Positions 1-11,500 of a stretch of 64,000 bases of DNA are shown in pieces; positions within the stretch are counted from its first letter, which is position 1; every line of letters begins with the position of its first letter. The notes under the pieces were generated by a model. The model saw only the letters and a program-made list of their open reading frames with translations, was not told the origin of the DNA and did no database searches. The DNA comes from Clostridium sp. CAG:510 (GTDB lineage Bacteria; Bacillota; Clostridia; Lachnospirales; Lachnospiraceae), in the NCBI GenBank assembly GCA_000434615.1, contig FR880814.1:1-64000 (forward strand). Direction: 5' to 3'. A program made the position numbers and the translations under genes.

Positions 1-36
1 ATGATAACACAGACTGCAAAGCAGATGCAAGAGTTT
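1..36 (-). terminator. Half of a terminator hairpin downstream of the CHAP surface protein (cut by window edge)
   Basis: Positions 1-36 match 51755-51790 with one mismatch. At that second site the segment is the first arm of a complete stem-loop followed by a T-rich run behind argS. Here only the first arm is inside the window; the second would lie just outside. It sits 58 bases past the stop of the minus-strand surface protein, so it is inferred to be that gene's terminator. Confidence 0.5.
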
Positions 37-93
37 ATTCGTAATTTAATGTTTTTTTAATTTGTTTGACGTTTTATCGTTAAAAGCAAAGGA

Positions 94-3000
94 CTACCGC
101 CACCACCAACTAAAGAGCTTCGACTTGATAGTAAACTTCAAAGTCTTAGTGCCACCATAATTTCCGATACCTTTTACAACTACAGTCGCTGTCCCTTTCT
201 TTATATTGTTATTGTAGCTAACAATCTCGTAATCATCCGACGTCAGCAAAATCTTACCACTTTTTAAGGTGATACAGTCCTGACCGGGGGTAATTGGTTT
301 ACCCGTATAAACCTGTGCCGATACTTTGCCGCTTGCCTTCCCAATATCAGCTTTTACAATTCGGTATGTGCCACTGAGTTCGCCAATGTAATTGCCCTTT
401 CCATGTACAGTAATTGTTACTTTTGTACCTGCAGGTAAAACATCCCGTGAGCTTATAATGGTTCCAGCTTTGCGCAGAGTTCCATCAGCCAAAACTGTAT
501 CTTCCGCGTATGAATATGTAAACTGTTTCTCATAGTCTACGCCTGCGGTCAATGTCTTTCCATTTATGTCTTTAATTACCGGTTTTGAGATATACTTTCC
601 GGCTTTATTCTGGTAGGAAATATCCGGAACCGATATAGCCAAAAGACTCATCTTTTGCCTAGTAATAGTAAACGTAAATTCCTTACTTCCCTTGTAGTTT
701 CCTTTACCTTTCACTACAACTGTAGGTGTCTTCCTTCCTGTATTTCCATCCGAAATAATTTTATTATTTTTATAGGTTAAAGTATAATCTTTGCCCATCT
801 GAAGTTTTTTACCATCACAGATTATTACAATGTTAGCAGTTGTACCGCCCTTCATATAAGCCATACTCTCTTCCAGTTGTACTTCAATCAGCTTTTCATT
901 ATCTTCTCCTAAATCATATGGAAGAATTTTATATGTCTTTTTCAAGGTTCCTGTATATCCGTTAATTCCTGTAAAAATAATGGTAGCTGTACCCGCTTTT
1001 CCGGCATTCTGATAGCTTACAACATAGTCTTCATTCTCAATCAGCAAAATTGTTTCATTATTTTCTGTAAACCGTAATTCATAATCTACTTCATTTACAT
1101 TCGTGCCATTATAAATCACGGATTTCGGAAGCTTCTCAACTTTAGCCTTGCTAATTGATTTTCCTATGATCTTAAAGGTTACTCTCTTTTCTCCGGCATA
1201 ATTTCCCTTACCGATAATAATTGCTGTTGCAGTACCTGTCGTAACATTATTTTCAAACTGTACAGAATAATCTATATCCTTTGTTAAATATACAGAGCCA
1301 TATCTGACATTTAACATCGGTTCTATTTCCGTTCCCGTATATGCCTGGTCTGCAATCTTAGCCACTACTGCTTTACTAATCAGATTGGTTCCCGTAATTT
1401 CCAGTTCCACATCCCTTGTGCCCGTAAAATTTCCGGTACCGGTAACTCGAACTGTATACTTACCCATATTTTGATAAGCTCCTGCCTGCTTATCCGGATA
1501 CTCTACAACAAAGTCTGTCTTTGCCCGTAACTTCTTTCCGTTCCAATTTATGGTCGGTACCAATTTTTGAAGTTTTCCGTTTGCTGCCACGCAAATATCT
1601 TCAATGGTAACATCATAATCATTGAGGTCTTTCTGCTCGATAACAAATGTTGCCGTTTCCTTACTGGTATAATTTCCGATTCCGGTCACGATAACTTGCG
1701 GAGCTGTCTTTATGTCCGTTGCATCATTCGCTTTAATATTATTTTTATAGGAAACCGTATAATCAACTTTTTCTGTCAGCAGAATTTGTCCATTATAAAC
1801 TCTGATCTTCGGTTTAACAGCTTTGCCGGTATATAACTGATTTGGTATTTCCTCAATCCACAATTCCCCAGTTTTTCTCTCATCATCTACAACGTCAAAC
1901 CATTTTGCTTCAATGACAATACTTTCCCCGCTAACACTGGTTACTTGTTTACCATCTGCTGTATACCATCCGCCAAATACCTTTCCCTCATATGTAGGGT
2001 CTAACAAAGTTATAGTTTCTCCGGCACGATAAGAGACTACATTTTCTTCGTGATTAATTCCACCATTTAAAATATACTCTATGGTATATACTGTTACTTT
2101 TTCTGTTACGGTCAATGTCACCGGTTCTGTAGTAATCTGCTTGCCCTGACAATCAGTAATAACGCAGCGGAACTTTGTACCGTTCCATTCCATAGATGTA
2201 ACAATCTGAATGACTGCATCATCCGAATCAGAAAGCTTTTCGTTGTAATTCAGCCATTCTGAACTATCATTTGGAAAATACTGCCATTGATATTTCAAAT
2301 CTGCTCCGGATGCCTTCAGACTAAAATAAGCATTAGAGCCTTCTTCTACCGAAATATCTGTTGGACTTTCCTCTATACTGATTTCCGGAATATTAACATG
2401 AAGTGTGACAGTGTTTGTTTCTACCACCTGATTGTCATTTCCGCTAATCACACATTTATACTTTGCGTTTTTATTTTCTATATTCCCTATGACCTGCAAA
2501 GTATTACTATTATATCCACTTTCCTCTGCCGTCACTTTTTCAAATATGTCACTTCCATTTCGGCAAACATACCACTGATAATAAAAGGCATCTCCGTCTA
2601 CCTGTACATTGAAAGCACCATTTTGTCCCCATTCAAGATTCGCATCCTGCGGTTGCGATAAAATCAAAATGGGCTCCGGTAATACTGTCACTGTCTCACT
2701 GGAAGTAACCACTGTGTCTGCACTGTCTTTTATATCAACGTTTACTGTATATTTACCGGCCTTGGAAGGAGTCCAACTTACCTTATTGGAAGTTGTGTAT
2801 TCCTGTAAAATATCCTCCTGCCCATTTGTTTGGTTCACAACAGTAAACTTATACCAATAAGAAGGCTGTCCACCGGATGCCTGCGCTTCCAAGTTCATAA
2901 CCTGATTAACTATATGATTGTCTCCACCTGTTAAAACTTTTTCCACCTTTAATGGATAGGATAATTTTCTATATCTGTATAATATTCTTGTTTCAACATT

Positions 3001-5184
3001 GGTGTTGTCATTAGCACTTACCGGATTTTCAGACCATTCGCTCCAATTACTCCATAAATAGTATTGATAAACTTTATCTCTGTAGTTCCATGTCGTATTA
3101 TAGATGTCTCTTGTCTGCTCATTGCTCCAGTTTGTTTTCCATTTACATGGTCCCAGTTCTGCCGAACCTTTATACATCTTTCCCCCTACTGAGGAATCTC
3201 CATAATATGTCAATGCATAATCAAGCCAACCGGTTTCTTCATAAGTATACCCTGTATATCCAGACGGTTCTCTCGGAGACGTGTAATTTCCCTTATGCCA
3301 GTGACTATAATTATATTGTGTCTTTACAAAAGTATCCTGGCGATTAACCTCACGACTATCTGTCGCTGCTACTTCTGTTGTACTGGTTTGCCAGCCTCCC
3401 CAGTATTCCCCATATTTTGTCCAACCGGCTAATGTACTTTGAAGAGATTCTGTTGTCTGCTTTGTCTGGTATCGATATTGAGTTATCTGCTGTACTTCAT
3501 AATTATGTGTGTCTCCTGTAATATCACCAGACAGGCTCTCCGTCCAGTCTGTCCACTCTCCTGCAGCAATTTCCGCTACCGTCACTGAACAGGTTCTTGT
3601 TATTCCCATTACCGTACAAGAAATAACAGCTGTTCCAGCCGCATGCGCAACCACATTTCCCGTACTGTCTACACTTGCTATTGCACTGTTGGAGCTTGTC
3701 CATATAGGTGTTCTGTTATCCGTGGTATCTGACGGTGTATACTGGGTAATCCGCAATGCTTCCCTGGTTCCAATATACATGTTCAGGCTACTTGCATTGA
3801 TATTAAATCCGGTCAATGGTATTTCTTTATTTACAGTAACACATACACCCGAAGATGCGTAATTTCCGGCTATATCATATGCATATATATGAGTATTATA
3901 TACCCCTCCCTCATTATTGTGATCTGCTGTATTAACATCATAATAATAGGTATCACCCACAACACGGGTACTTGTAGGCCAGTCAGCCGGGAGATCATCC
4001 TGTCCGTTTGCCTCTGTCCAGGTTGGAAAGCGCACCACAGCAACACCACCTGCATCCACTACCTTACAAGACACTGTATATCCATTTGCATTCAGGTTAC
4101 TGATTTGCACATCACTAATAGTCGGAGCTTCTGTATCCACCGGTTCAAAAATCCATAACTGATTATCTCCACCATGAAATGCATGCTGATCAAGCAATGC
4201 ACCGTTTTCTTTGCTTGAACCGCAAAGATCAACCGCCAAATTGGAGCAGACTGCTATCATTCCATATTTTCCGTTTCCTTTATCTACAAGTTTGAAACGC
4301 TGAGCGGCATTACCACTATAATCAAACTGTGTTAACTTTGCCCCACCGGATGTCGATGCATCCTTAATATCCAGACATTTACCAGTATATGCATTAATAA
4401 AAGAATAGCCATCTGCTTGCTGCACTGCTTTCCATTGCATCCATGGTTCACCTGAATAAGACCAAACACCTATCTGTTTGGAATTTTCAGTAGTGCCACT
4501 AGGTACCTCCATAGTCTTTCCCGAAAGTGCGCTTACAATTTTATAAGTTGCACCGTTTTTGAGGGGAAACGAGGACCTGTAATCTTCAGTAGCTACTTTT
4601 CCCAAGTAAACATAACCCAACCATTTTCCTGAAATATTACTTTCAATTTCTGTTCTATCCACGGCTCTAATCACACAAAAGCCATGTGCTGCATCACTTC
4701 CACCATATTCTATATTACCAGTATGCCCACCATCACTAACGATTAAAGTATCTCCATTAACAGCTTCTACAACTGCTACATGTCCTTCCCAACATGCTAA
4801 AGCTTTGGCTTGTGGCACATTTCCTCTAGTAAATCCATATGTAGAATATGCCGTATTATACCATGTACTACCCGAATATATCGGATTATCTTTTCCTGTC
4901 AATTGATATACTCTAGCTGAAGCGAACCAAGCGCATCCAACTTCTGTATATGCATTTATTCCCCATCTAGGTTTCTTTTGATATGTTGTATAAGGTGCTG
5001 AATTAATATCAATATATATTCCTCCAGTACCATTCCCAAGGATCCCACTTGGTGCACTTGCTGCATCAACCATAGAAAGACCTGTATTAAAGAAATCCGG
5101 TATCGTATTTAGCAACACCATCATTATAATACACGACATAACAATTTTTTTGCATATTCCTCTCCAACTATTACCAAGCAACAT
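94..5184 (-). CDS. Giant secreted CHAP / ricin-lectin / Ig-like multidomain surface protein
   Basis: A 1696-residue exported protein with SD AGGAGG six bases before the ATG. A hydrophobic signal segment (residues 12-40) precedes a CHAP domain: Cys84 in GCAWFASAR and His135 in GHVAVV are the expected catalytic pair, suggesting a peptidoglycan amidase or endopeptidase. Then come a ricin-type lectin (about 205-350, QxW-like repeats), a GBS Bsp-like domain (355-455, FPTWTEANGQDDL), a Big_2 domain (455-540), an unrecognised Trp/Tyr-rich region (545-765), two Ig-like domains (770-1030), an InlB-like domain (1045-1110, GGWYTADG) and seven 75-100-residue modules of the YTGK...DYTVSYKNN...GNYTG type. 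The protein ends SKLFSWWWR with no LPXTG, SLH or LysM motif. The InlB-to-end block matches the neighbour's C-terminus module for module. The domains support cell-wall binding or hydrolysis; the substrate is unknown. Confidence 0.85.
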   Translation of the reverse strand: MLLGNSWRGICKKIVMSCIIMMVLLNTIPDFFNTGLSMVDAASAPSGILGNGTGGIYIDINSAPYTTYQKKPRWGINAYTEVGCAWFASARVYQLTGKDNPIYSGSTWYNTAYSTYGFTRGNVPQAKALACWEGHVAVVEAVNGDTLIVSDGGHTGNIEYGGSDAAHGFCVIRAVDRTEIESNISGKWLGYVYLGKVATEDYRSSFPLKNGATYKIVSALSGKTMEVPSGTTENSKQIGVWSYSGEPWMQWKAVQQADGYSFINAYTGKCLDIKDASTSGGAKLTQFDYSGNAAQRFKLVDKGNGKYGMIAVCSNLAVDLCGSSKENGALLDQHAFHGGDNQLWIFEPVDTEAPTISDVQISNLNANGYTVSCKVVDAGGVAVVRFPTWTEANGQDDLPADWPTSTRVVGDTYYYDVNTADHNNEGGVYNTHIYAYDIAGNYASSGVCVTVNKEIPLTGFNINASSLNMYIGTREALRITQYTPSDTTDNRTPIWTSSNSAIASVDSTGNVVAHAAGTAVISCTVMGITRTCSVTVAEIAAGEWTDWTESLSGDITGDTHNYEVQQITQYRYQTKQTTESLQSTLAGWTKYGEYWGGWQTSTTEVAATDSREVNRQDTFVKTQYNYSHWHKGNYTSPREPSGYTGYTYEETGWLDYALTYYGDSSVGGKMYKGSAELGPCKWKTNWSNEQTRDIYNTTWNYRDKVYQYYLWSNWSEWSENPVSANDNTNVETRILYRYRKLSYPLKVEKVLTGGDNHIVNQVMNLEAQASGGQPSYWYKFTVVNQTNGQEDILQEYTTSNKVSWTPSKAGKYTVNVDIKDSADTVVTSSETVTVLPEPILILSQPQDANLEWGQNGAFNVQVDGDAFYYQWYVCRNGSDIFEKVTAEESGYNSNTLQVIGNIENKNAKYKCVISGNDNQVVETNTVTLHVNIPEISIEESPTDISVEEGSNAYFSLKASGADLKYQWQYFPNDSSEWLNYNEKLSDSDDAVIQIVTSMEWNGTKFRCVITDCQGKQITTEPVTLTVTEKVTVYTIEYILNGGINHEENVVSYRAGETITLLDPTYEGKVFGGWYTADGKQVTSVSGESIVIEAKWFDVVDDERKTGELWIEEIPNQLYTGKAVKPKIRVYNGQILLTEKVDYTVSYKNNIKANDATDIKTAPQVIVTGIGNYTSKETATFVIEQKDLNDYDVTIEDICVAANGKLQKLVPTINWNGKKLRAKTDFVVEYPDKQAGAYQNMGKYTVRVTGTGNFTGTRDVELEITGTNLISKAVVAKIADQAYTGTEIEPMLNVRYGSVYLTKDIDYSVQFENNVTTGTATAIIIGKGNYAGEKRVTFKIIGKSISKAKVEKLPKSVIYNGTNVNEVDYELRFTENNETILLIENEDYVVSYQNAGKAGTATIIFTGINGYTGTLKKTYKILPYDLGEDNEKLIEVQLEESMAYMKGGTTANIVIICDGKKLQMGKDYTLTYKNNKIISDGNTGRKTPTVVVKGKGNYKGSKEFTFTITRQKMSLLAISVPDISYQNKAGKYISKPVIKDINGKTLTAGVDYEKQFTYSYAEDTVLADGTLRKAGTIISSRDVLPAGTKVTITVHGKGNYIGELSGTYRIVKADIGKASGKVSAQVYTGKPITPGQDCITLKSGKILLTSDDYEIVSYNNNIKKGTATVVVKGIGNYGGTKTLKFTIKSKLFSWWWR
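2892..3549 (-). other. Unrecognised Trp/Tyr-rich domain of the CHAP surface protein
   Basis: Residues about 546-765 carry dense aromatic residues with many W-x2-3-W spacings (EWTDWTES, YGEYWGGW, WSNWSEWSE) in short imperfect repeats. I do not recognise a family. The composition resembles carbohydrate-binding repeats, but that is only an inference. Confidence 0.4.
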
Positions 5185-5274
5185 CTTTTTCCTCCTTTAC
5201 ATAATCCTCCAGTAATTTTCTCTGTTTCATCGCTGTATAACATACTAAAACATTTCATAGATTAATATAAAATC

Positions 5275-5336
5275 ATTATATCATTACCTCGTTTTTCTAT
5301 ATGGTCTTTTTTTGATAAATTATGGTCTTTTTTTGA
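5275..5336 (-). promoter_or_regulatory. Promoter region of the CHAP surface gene with 21-bp-phased direct repeats
   Basis: On the minus strand a perfect TATAAT (5275-5280) lacks a recognisable -35 box. Instead two identical 16-mers, TCAAAAAAAGACCATA, occupy 5321-5336 and 5300-5315, exactly 21 bp (two helical turns) apart. The proximal copy covers the -35 position. This layout is typical of activator-dependent promoters bound by dimers such as LytTR regulators, although the half-site is not the AgrA consensus. The rest of the 5185-5545 gap holds an inverted repeat and the neighbour's terminator. Confidence 0.5.
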
Positions 5337-5425
5337 ATAATCAAATAACAGACGGTGATTTCCAACCATTCATACAATTCCCTAAGTGACAGTTCTGCTA
5401 TTTATAGATATGCCTATGTTTTTTT

Positions 5426-5478
5426 ATCGCTGTAAGTTTCCCACTATCAGGGCACTTTACAGACTTACTTACAGCGAT
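5426..5478. repeat. 12-bp inverted repeat in the intergenic gap
   Basis: ATCGCTGTAAGT (5426-5437) and its exact reverse complement (5467-5478) flank a 29-base loop. No T-run follows on either strand in the terminator orientation, so this is not a typical terminator. Function unknown. Confidence 0.45.
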
Positions 5479-5504
5479 TAGATTACACCTTTGCTGGGCA
5501 AACT

Positions 5505-5537
5505 AAAAAGAGACAGTCATATCAATGACTGCCTCTC
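5505..5537 (-). terminator. Rho-independent terminator of the DUF285 surface protein
   Basis: On the minus strand, GAGAGGCAGTCAT, a TGAT loop and ATGACTGTCTC are followed by TTTTTAG, starting about 9 bases past the stop codon. Confidence 0.85.
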
Positions 5538-5545
5538 AAACTGAT

Positions 5546-8500
5546 TTAGAATATCAAATCAAAAAACCACTTCAATTCTTTGGGGACAATTCGGAATGTT
5601 ACTTCCTTGGTACCTCCCCAGTTATCACCAATTCCCTTTAATATAAGAGTTGCACTTCCCGTTTTCACATTGTTACGGTATCCGGTGATAATATAGTCCT
5701 CTCCGTAAACAGGAAGGGGAAGCTTTCCGCTGCCCTGGACCGTGATACCGGAAGTATTACCAAAATCAACGGCAGCAAAGGTAATTTCTTCTCCTGTATA
5801 TATCTGATTTGCAATCTTAAACCTTACTTTTGCCAAATCATATTGCATTACCTTGTATTCCGCTTCCTTGGTTCCGGTATAATTTCCTTTTCCGCGGATA
5901 GCCACTCTGAGTGTGGTGCCTGCCGTAAGATTTGCACTTGCCGGCAAAGCAGTGCCTCCCTTTTCCCCAACATAGTAACCGATAATTTCATAATCCTTAT
6001 TCAGGGTGAGTTTCTTTCCCTGACTGTCCTTAACGGTTATCTTTGTCTGGTATTTTCCCTTTGTGTTTATCAGAACATCTGCTGCTGTAATGAGGATTGG
6101 ATTCTGTTCATCCGCTACATCTTTAGGTAAAACACTAAATGTAACCGTGCGCGTTCCCTTAAAGTTGCCCTTTCCCTTTATGATAACCGTAGGTGCTTTT
6201 GCCTGCGATTGATCCGCCACCTTTTTGTTATTGCTGTACCTTAAAGTATAATCTTTACCGGCTACCAGTTCCTGTCCTTTGTAGTACACCGTCATTGCAG
6301 GTTTTGCCCCCGACAGTTCATAGAATGCCGACAAATTCGCTTCATCCGCAATGGTGACATCTTTTAATGTCAAATCATATGCCGTAATCCGAAAACTCTT
6401 TTTCACACTGCCGGTATAACCACCGATTCCTTTAATCAGAGCGGTAGCATTTCCCACATTTACATTCTTCTGGTACTCTACAACGTAATCCTTGCCCTGT
6501 TGCAATACGTTCTCTCCAATGGTAAGAGAAATCTGCGGTTCCTGGGGATTTCCGTTATATTCAACAGTTTTATCATAAGTAATTTTTGCCTTGGAAATGG
6601 CAGTTCCGGTAATTTTGAAAGTTATCGTCCGACTTCCCACATAATTGTTCATACCGGTTATCACTACCTGTGCCGTTCCCACATCCGTATTATTTTTATA
6701 AGTTACCGTGTAGTCCACATCTTTTGTAAGCACCTGTCCCTTATATTTTACCACCGGTACCGGCTCTATAGCATTTCCCTCCCGGTAAGGCTGCGCCGCA
6801 ATGGATGACACACTGCATTTTCCAATCTGCACGGTTTTATCCGATGCAATCGTTAAGGTAACTGTCCGGGTACCGCTGTAACAGTCTTTTCCGGTCAACG
6901 TAATGGTATAAACTCCGGGTGCTTTGTAGGCATCTGCTGCTTCATCTGTATATTCTATACTGTAGTCTTTATTTGCACGTAAAGTTTTACTTCCCCACTT
7001 TACAACAGGTACCTTCTTTTGCAATTTACCATTTGCGATAACGGTAATGTCATCTATCCGGATATCCTCGTCCTCGATGCTCTTGGGCACAATGCTGAAC
7101 GTAACATTCACGGTTCCTTTATAGTTCCCTTTTCCCTTAATGACAACAGTCGGGGCCTTGGCTGACTCTTTATCCATTACCTTTGTGTTGTTCTTATAAG
7201 AAAGAGTATAATCCTTTCCTTCCACCAGAAGTGTATCCCTGTCATATACCACCGGCTGGGGTTTAATTGCTTTTCCGGTATATGTCTGCTCTGCCAGCTC
7301 TTCTGCCCAAAGACCATCCGGTCTGTCACCCCAGTGTGCATATACCGTCATGGATTTTGTAAATACATAGCTATCGGAAATCAATTCTCCGCCTTCAGCC
7401 TGTGTATACCAGCCATCAAAGAATTTATCACCGTTTACCTTTAGTTTCGGCAGAGGAACCTGACTTCCTGCCAGAATGCCGCTTAACGGCTCCACGCGCT
7501 GACTGCATTGTGTATCAAACAAAATGGTAATGAAATCCTGTTTTCCCGCCTGTACCGTCACATTGCTCTGTGCGGACAGATTACCAAAATGAACCGAAAT
7601 TACGGTGCTTCCGGAGGATAAAGCCGTAACTACACCGGTATCATCCACCGTCGCCACCTTGGGATTGGAAGAAGACCACAAAAGCTGTGCATTGTCCACT
7701 ATAGCGTCGTCCGGTGCCACAGTTATAGTAAAGGTATGTGTCTCTCCTACTTGCAAGGCAATCTCAGATTCTGTAAGCGAAATATCTGTCAGCTCTGTTT
7801 CCGGCTCCTCCTCTGTAGGTATGTCCACACCACTTCCGTAGCCTATATAAACATAGGTGCTGTTATTACCGATATTTCCATCCATATCGTCCTGCACATC
7901 TACATAATAATTTTTACACTCAGTATCATAATCCTCTAAAGACAAGGTATATGCATTGGCCGTTCCTTTCACCAGACCACTGTAATCCGTTTCAAAAATT
8001 GCCTCTCCACCTATTTTGTCTTTATATACCCGGAGTGTACCGGAAGAAGCAAATGTATTTTCATTATTCACAACAATATCCAGCCAGTAATGTCCCTCCA
8101 GCTGTCTTGTGGAAACAGAAACTTTAGCATCCGGTAGTCCTACTGAAAACTTGGCTTCATTGTTCTGCTCCTGGGAATCATTCGGAACTTTAACAGTTAA
8201 TGTGCATTCCTTAGGCTCTTTCAGTCCTTCCGGCACAGTATATCCTTCTACTGCAATTTCTCTGCTTTCACCGGGTTTTAAGTCCAAATCCGTTAATGTA
8301 CAGATAGTCTTACCGTCTACAGCAATTTCTGCCTGTTGAATCGTTGTATTTCCATTATTATAGCATTCTACCTTTAAGGGCAGGGCGGTGCCTTCTGTAG
8401 CCTGTGCAATCTCGTACGTTACCCCTGTCACAGAAATATCCGTATTTTCCCCAATATGGTAAACACAAAGATCCTTCAATATGGTTCCGTCTTCCAGGAA

Positions 8501-11500
8501 ATCGCCTTCGAGCAATCCGACAGTAAGCTCTTTTCCATTCTGTAAACCGGTAATTTTAGAAACAATACCTCCACTAACATCAGCCAGCTTAATCACCTGT
8601 TCATATTCACCTGCTGTCTTTTGTTCAATTCCGTAAACAGCCAGTGTACCGTCCGCATCCCAGTCTGCATTTTCAAATAAAATCCAGTCTTTTGCATCCG
8701 CTGTGGTAATAACGGTAAAAATAGCTGAATTGCTGAATTTCTCGCCATTCATGACCACCTTTTTTGTATTCTCGGTGCTGCTCATCATCTGAATTTCATT
8801 TCCACAATTCCAATAGAGATTTCCACTCTTAGATAATACCGGGTAAGTATCCGCAACTTCATTCTCTGTCAGACGCACACTGTTTCCCGTTTTCAGATTG
8901 AAAGCAAACAGTTCTCTGTCCGTATCGGTCTGTATATCACCGTCTGTATCTACTTCACAAACCGCATATATTCCATCAGAGAAGGTACCTAAATCCATAT
9001 TGATAATCTGGTATTTGTCGGGTAATGCAATCTGTTTTTCCGAACCGTTTACCGTATAGAAGAATTTATGGGTGTTGTTGGCAACGATGCTCTCTCCATC
9101 CAGTAAATTTTCCACATAAGCCACATACCTATCCGTTCCCTCCGTTGTAACCTGTGGATACATATAATAGGCTGCATGGTCCGTTAGCGTTTCTGTAGAA
9201 AGAATCTGTCCGGTAGCAGCATCCATCACGGCACTTCGGATAGACATACTTTCCACCATAGCCTCAATATCTTCCTCTTCACCTAACTCCCTGACTCCAT
9301 CCTGCCAGACAATATAAATATTATTCTCATCCGCATAAACATCGTATCCTAAATCCGGTGTACTGTTTTCTTCCTCTGGAATAATCTGTACCGGTTCCGA
9401 CCACTTCTTACCATCGTCCGATAACGAATAAACCAGTGCTGCTCTGTTATTTGCACTTCTGGTGATAATGTCTTCCAGCCAGAACAAATACTGCTTTCCC
9501 CCTGCATATACTATCTTGGGATCCGCAAACGGGTATACCGCCGCCTTTACTATCTGTTTATCGGAAATCTCCGTATCAACGCTCTCTATTCCACTTGCCG
9601 CCAACGCTTGATATCCGGCCTGATTTGCCAGATAATTACGGCTCATAGGCTTAAAAGAATCGTTGGTGATGGTGCTTGTTTGACTACAGACTGAATCTAC
9701 CATATATTTATTTTCGTCTTTTCCAGATTCATATAAAACTACACTATATTCCTTAGATTCCCATAACTCTTTTTCATACCAACCAAGTATCAAAGAAACT
9801 TTTCCTGATGCATCAAGCCACACTTTTTGATAATCTCTTGCAGGTTTATAAATGTAATTGGCACTTCCTGATATCGATGCATTCACTTCTACCCCTACGC
9901 CGACACCGCCGCCTGCAGTAAGCTGAATTTTTACATTCATGCTGCCACCAGAGAAATCAAAATTTGTAATTTTATAGTTTTCTACCGTAAGCTTTGCCTG
10001 AAATTCCGGTTTCGCTGAAACAGAACCCTCAACAAATATATTTAAAGGAACAAATCCTACAAAAAAATATTGTTTGTAACCACCTCTTCCTTCTATTTCT
10101 GCATAAATTCCTACCTTTAAGGTAATATTTCCTTCCGTAATTTCACTGATATTCCCTTCTCCGTATCCACATACCTTTCCTCCTACATTGAAGAATCCAC
10201 CCCCAAATGTTTGCGGAGTTCCCCCAAAGGTCTGTGATGCCTGACTTAAATTTTTTGCTCTCTTAACCAAATCTTTATAATCTTTTTCAAACTCATCCAT
10301 AGAGGAAATAGCTTTTTTATTCAGTGCAAATCTGACTTTTCCGTCTTCATCTATAGACAATTCAACAGGCATATCCTTTTCCTGTAATCCAATGTTTAAC
10401 ATTCCGCCTCCAAGCAACGGAATATTCTCTGGCACACTTATTTTTAAGGACTTTCCAACTTTCAGATTTGCTTTTTGTGTTTGTGTTTTCTGACTGGTAT
10501 AACTCTTTGAAATATTAATACTTAATACTTCTTGAATTTGATTTCCATTATTATCAGTCACCCGTACATATAACTTCTTTCCGTTTATCAATTCATCTGT
10601 CACCGGAGAAGTATAGCTTGTACTTCCTTCCTGCGTAATAACCTTTATGGAAAATTGGCCATTTGTACTTGATTGCAGAATTTTATCATCTTGAATTAAT
10701 TCATATTTAAGGATATTACTTTCTGCTTTTACTGTGATGTCTATACTTCCATACGTTAAATTGTCTTTTGTTGCTATATTAGGAGCATATGCCATATTAA
10801 AATTCTGGCTTATCAAATCATAGATTTCATCATTATACACTCCCATAACATCTACAATAACAAGATTTGTGTCACTTTTTTTAGGGGTTAGCGAAATATA
10901 TGTAACTTCTCCCTTTTTTAAGGTAACTCTTTTTTCTACTGTATAATATCCATCCGCTGTTATTGTCAGTGTTTTTTTATCAGTGGTCTGGGACATAGGA
11001 ATTTGAATCAAATCTGTTCCGCTATATGTAGATGTACCATCCGTAACATTTACATTCTTTATTATTTGTTTATTTGTTTTATCAGAAAAAATAATAGATG
11101 CTACGTTGTCAGTAACTTGAACGCTATTCTTATCCAGTGTTTGTATTTTTTCTGTATATAACCATATACCTTGTGGCAATTTCTGTGGAAACTGTGTATA
11201 ACTATTTCCTTTTTCATCATACATAGGTGAAATGGGTAAATCAATTTCACTGCTTAAATTCGGAAATACTTTTATAGATTGAATATTTGTACAACCTGTA
11301 AACATACTATTCATATCCATTGTCCATGGTTGTCCGGTGTCAAATCCGCTTATATCTATACTCGTCAGATTACTACAGTCATAAAACATACCACTCATAT
11401 CTGTAACTTGGCTTGTATCAAAACCACTCACATCTATGTTTGTAAGGCTTCTACACTCTGAAAACATCTCATGCATATTTATTACATTTTTTGTATTAAA

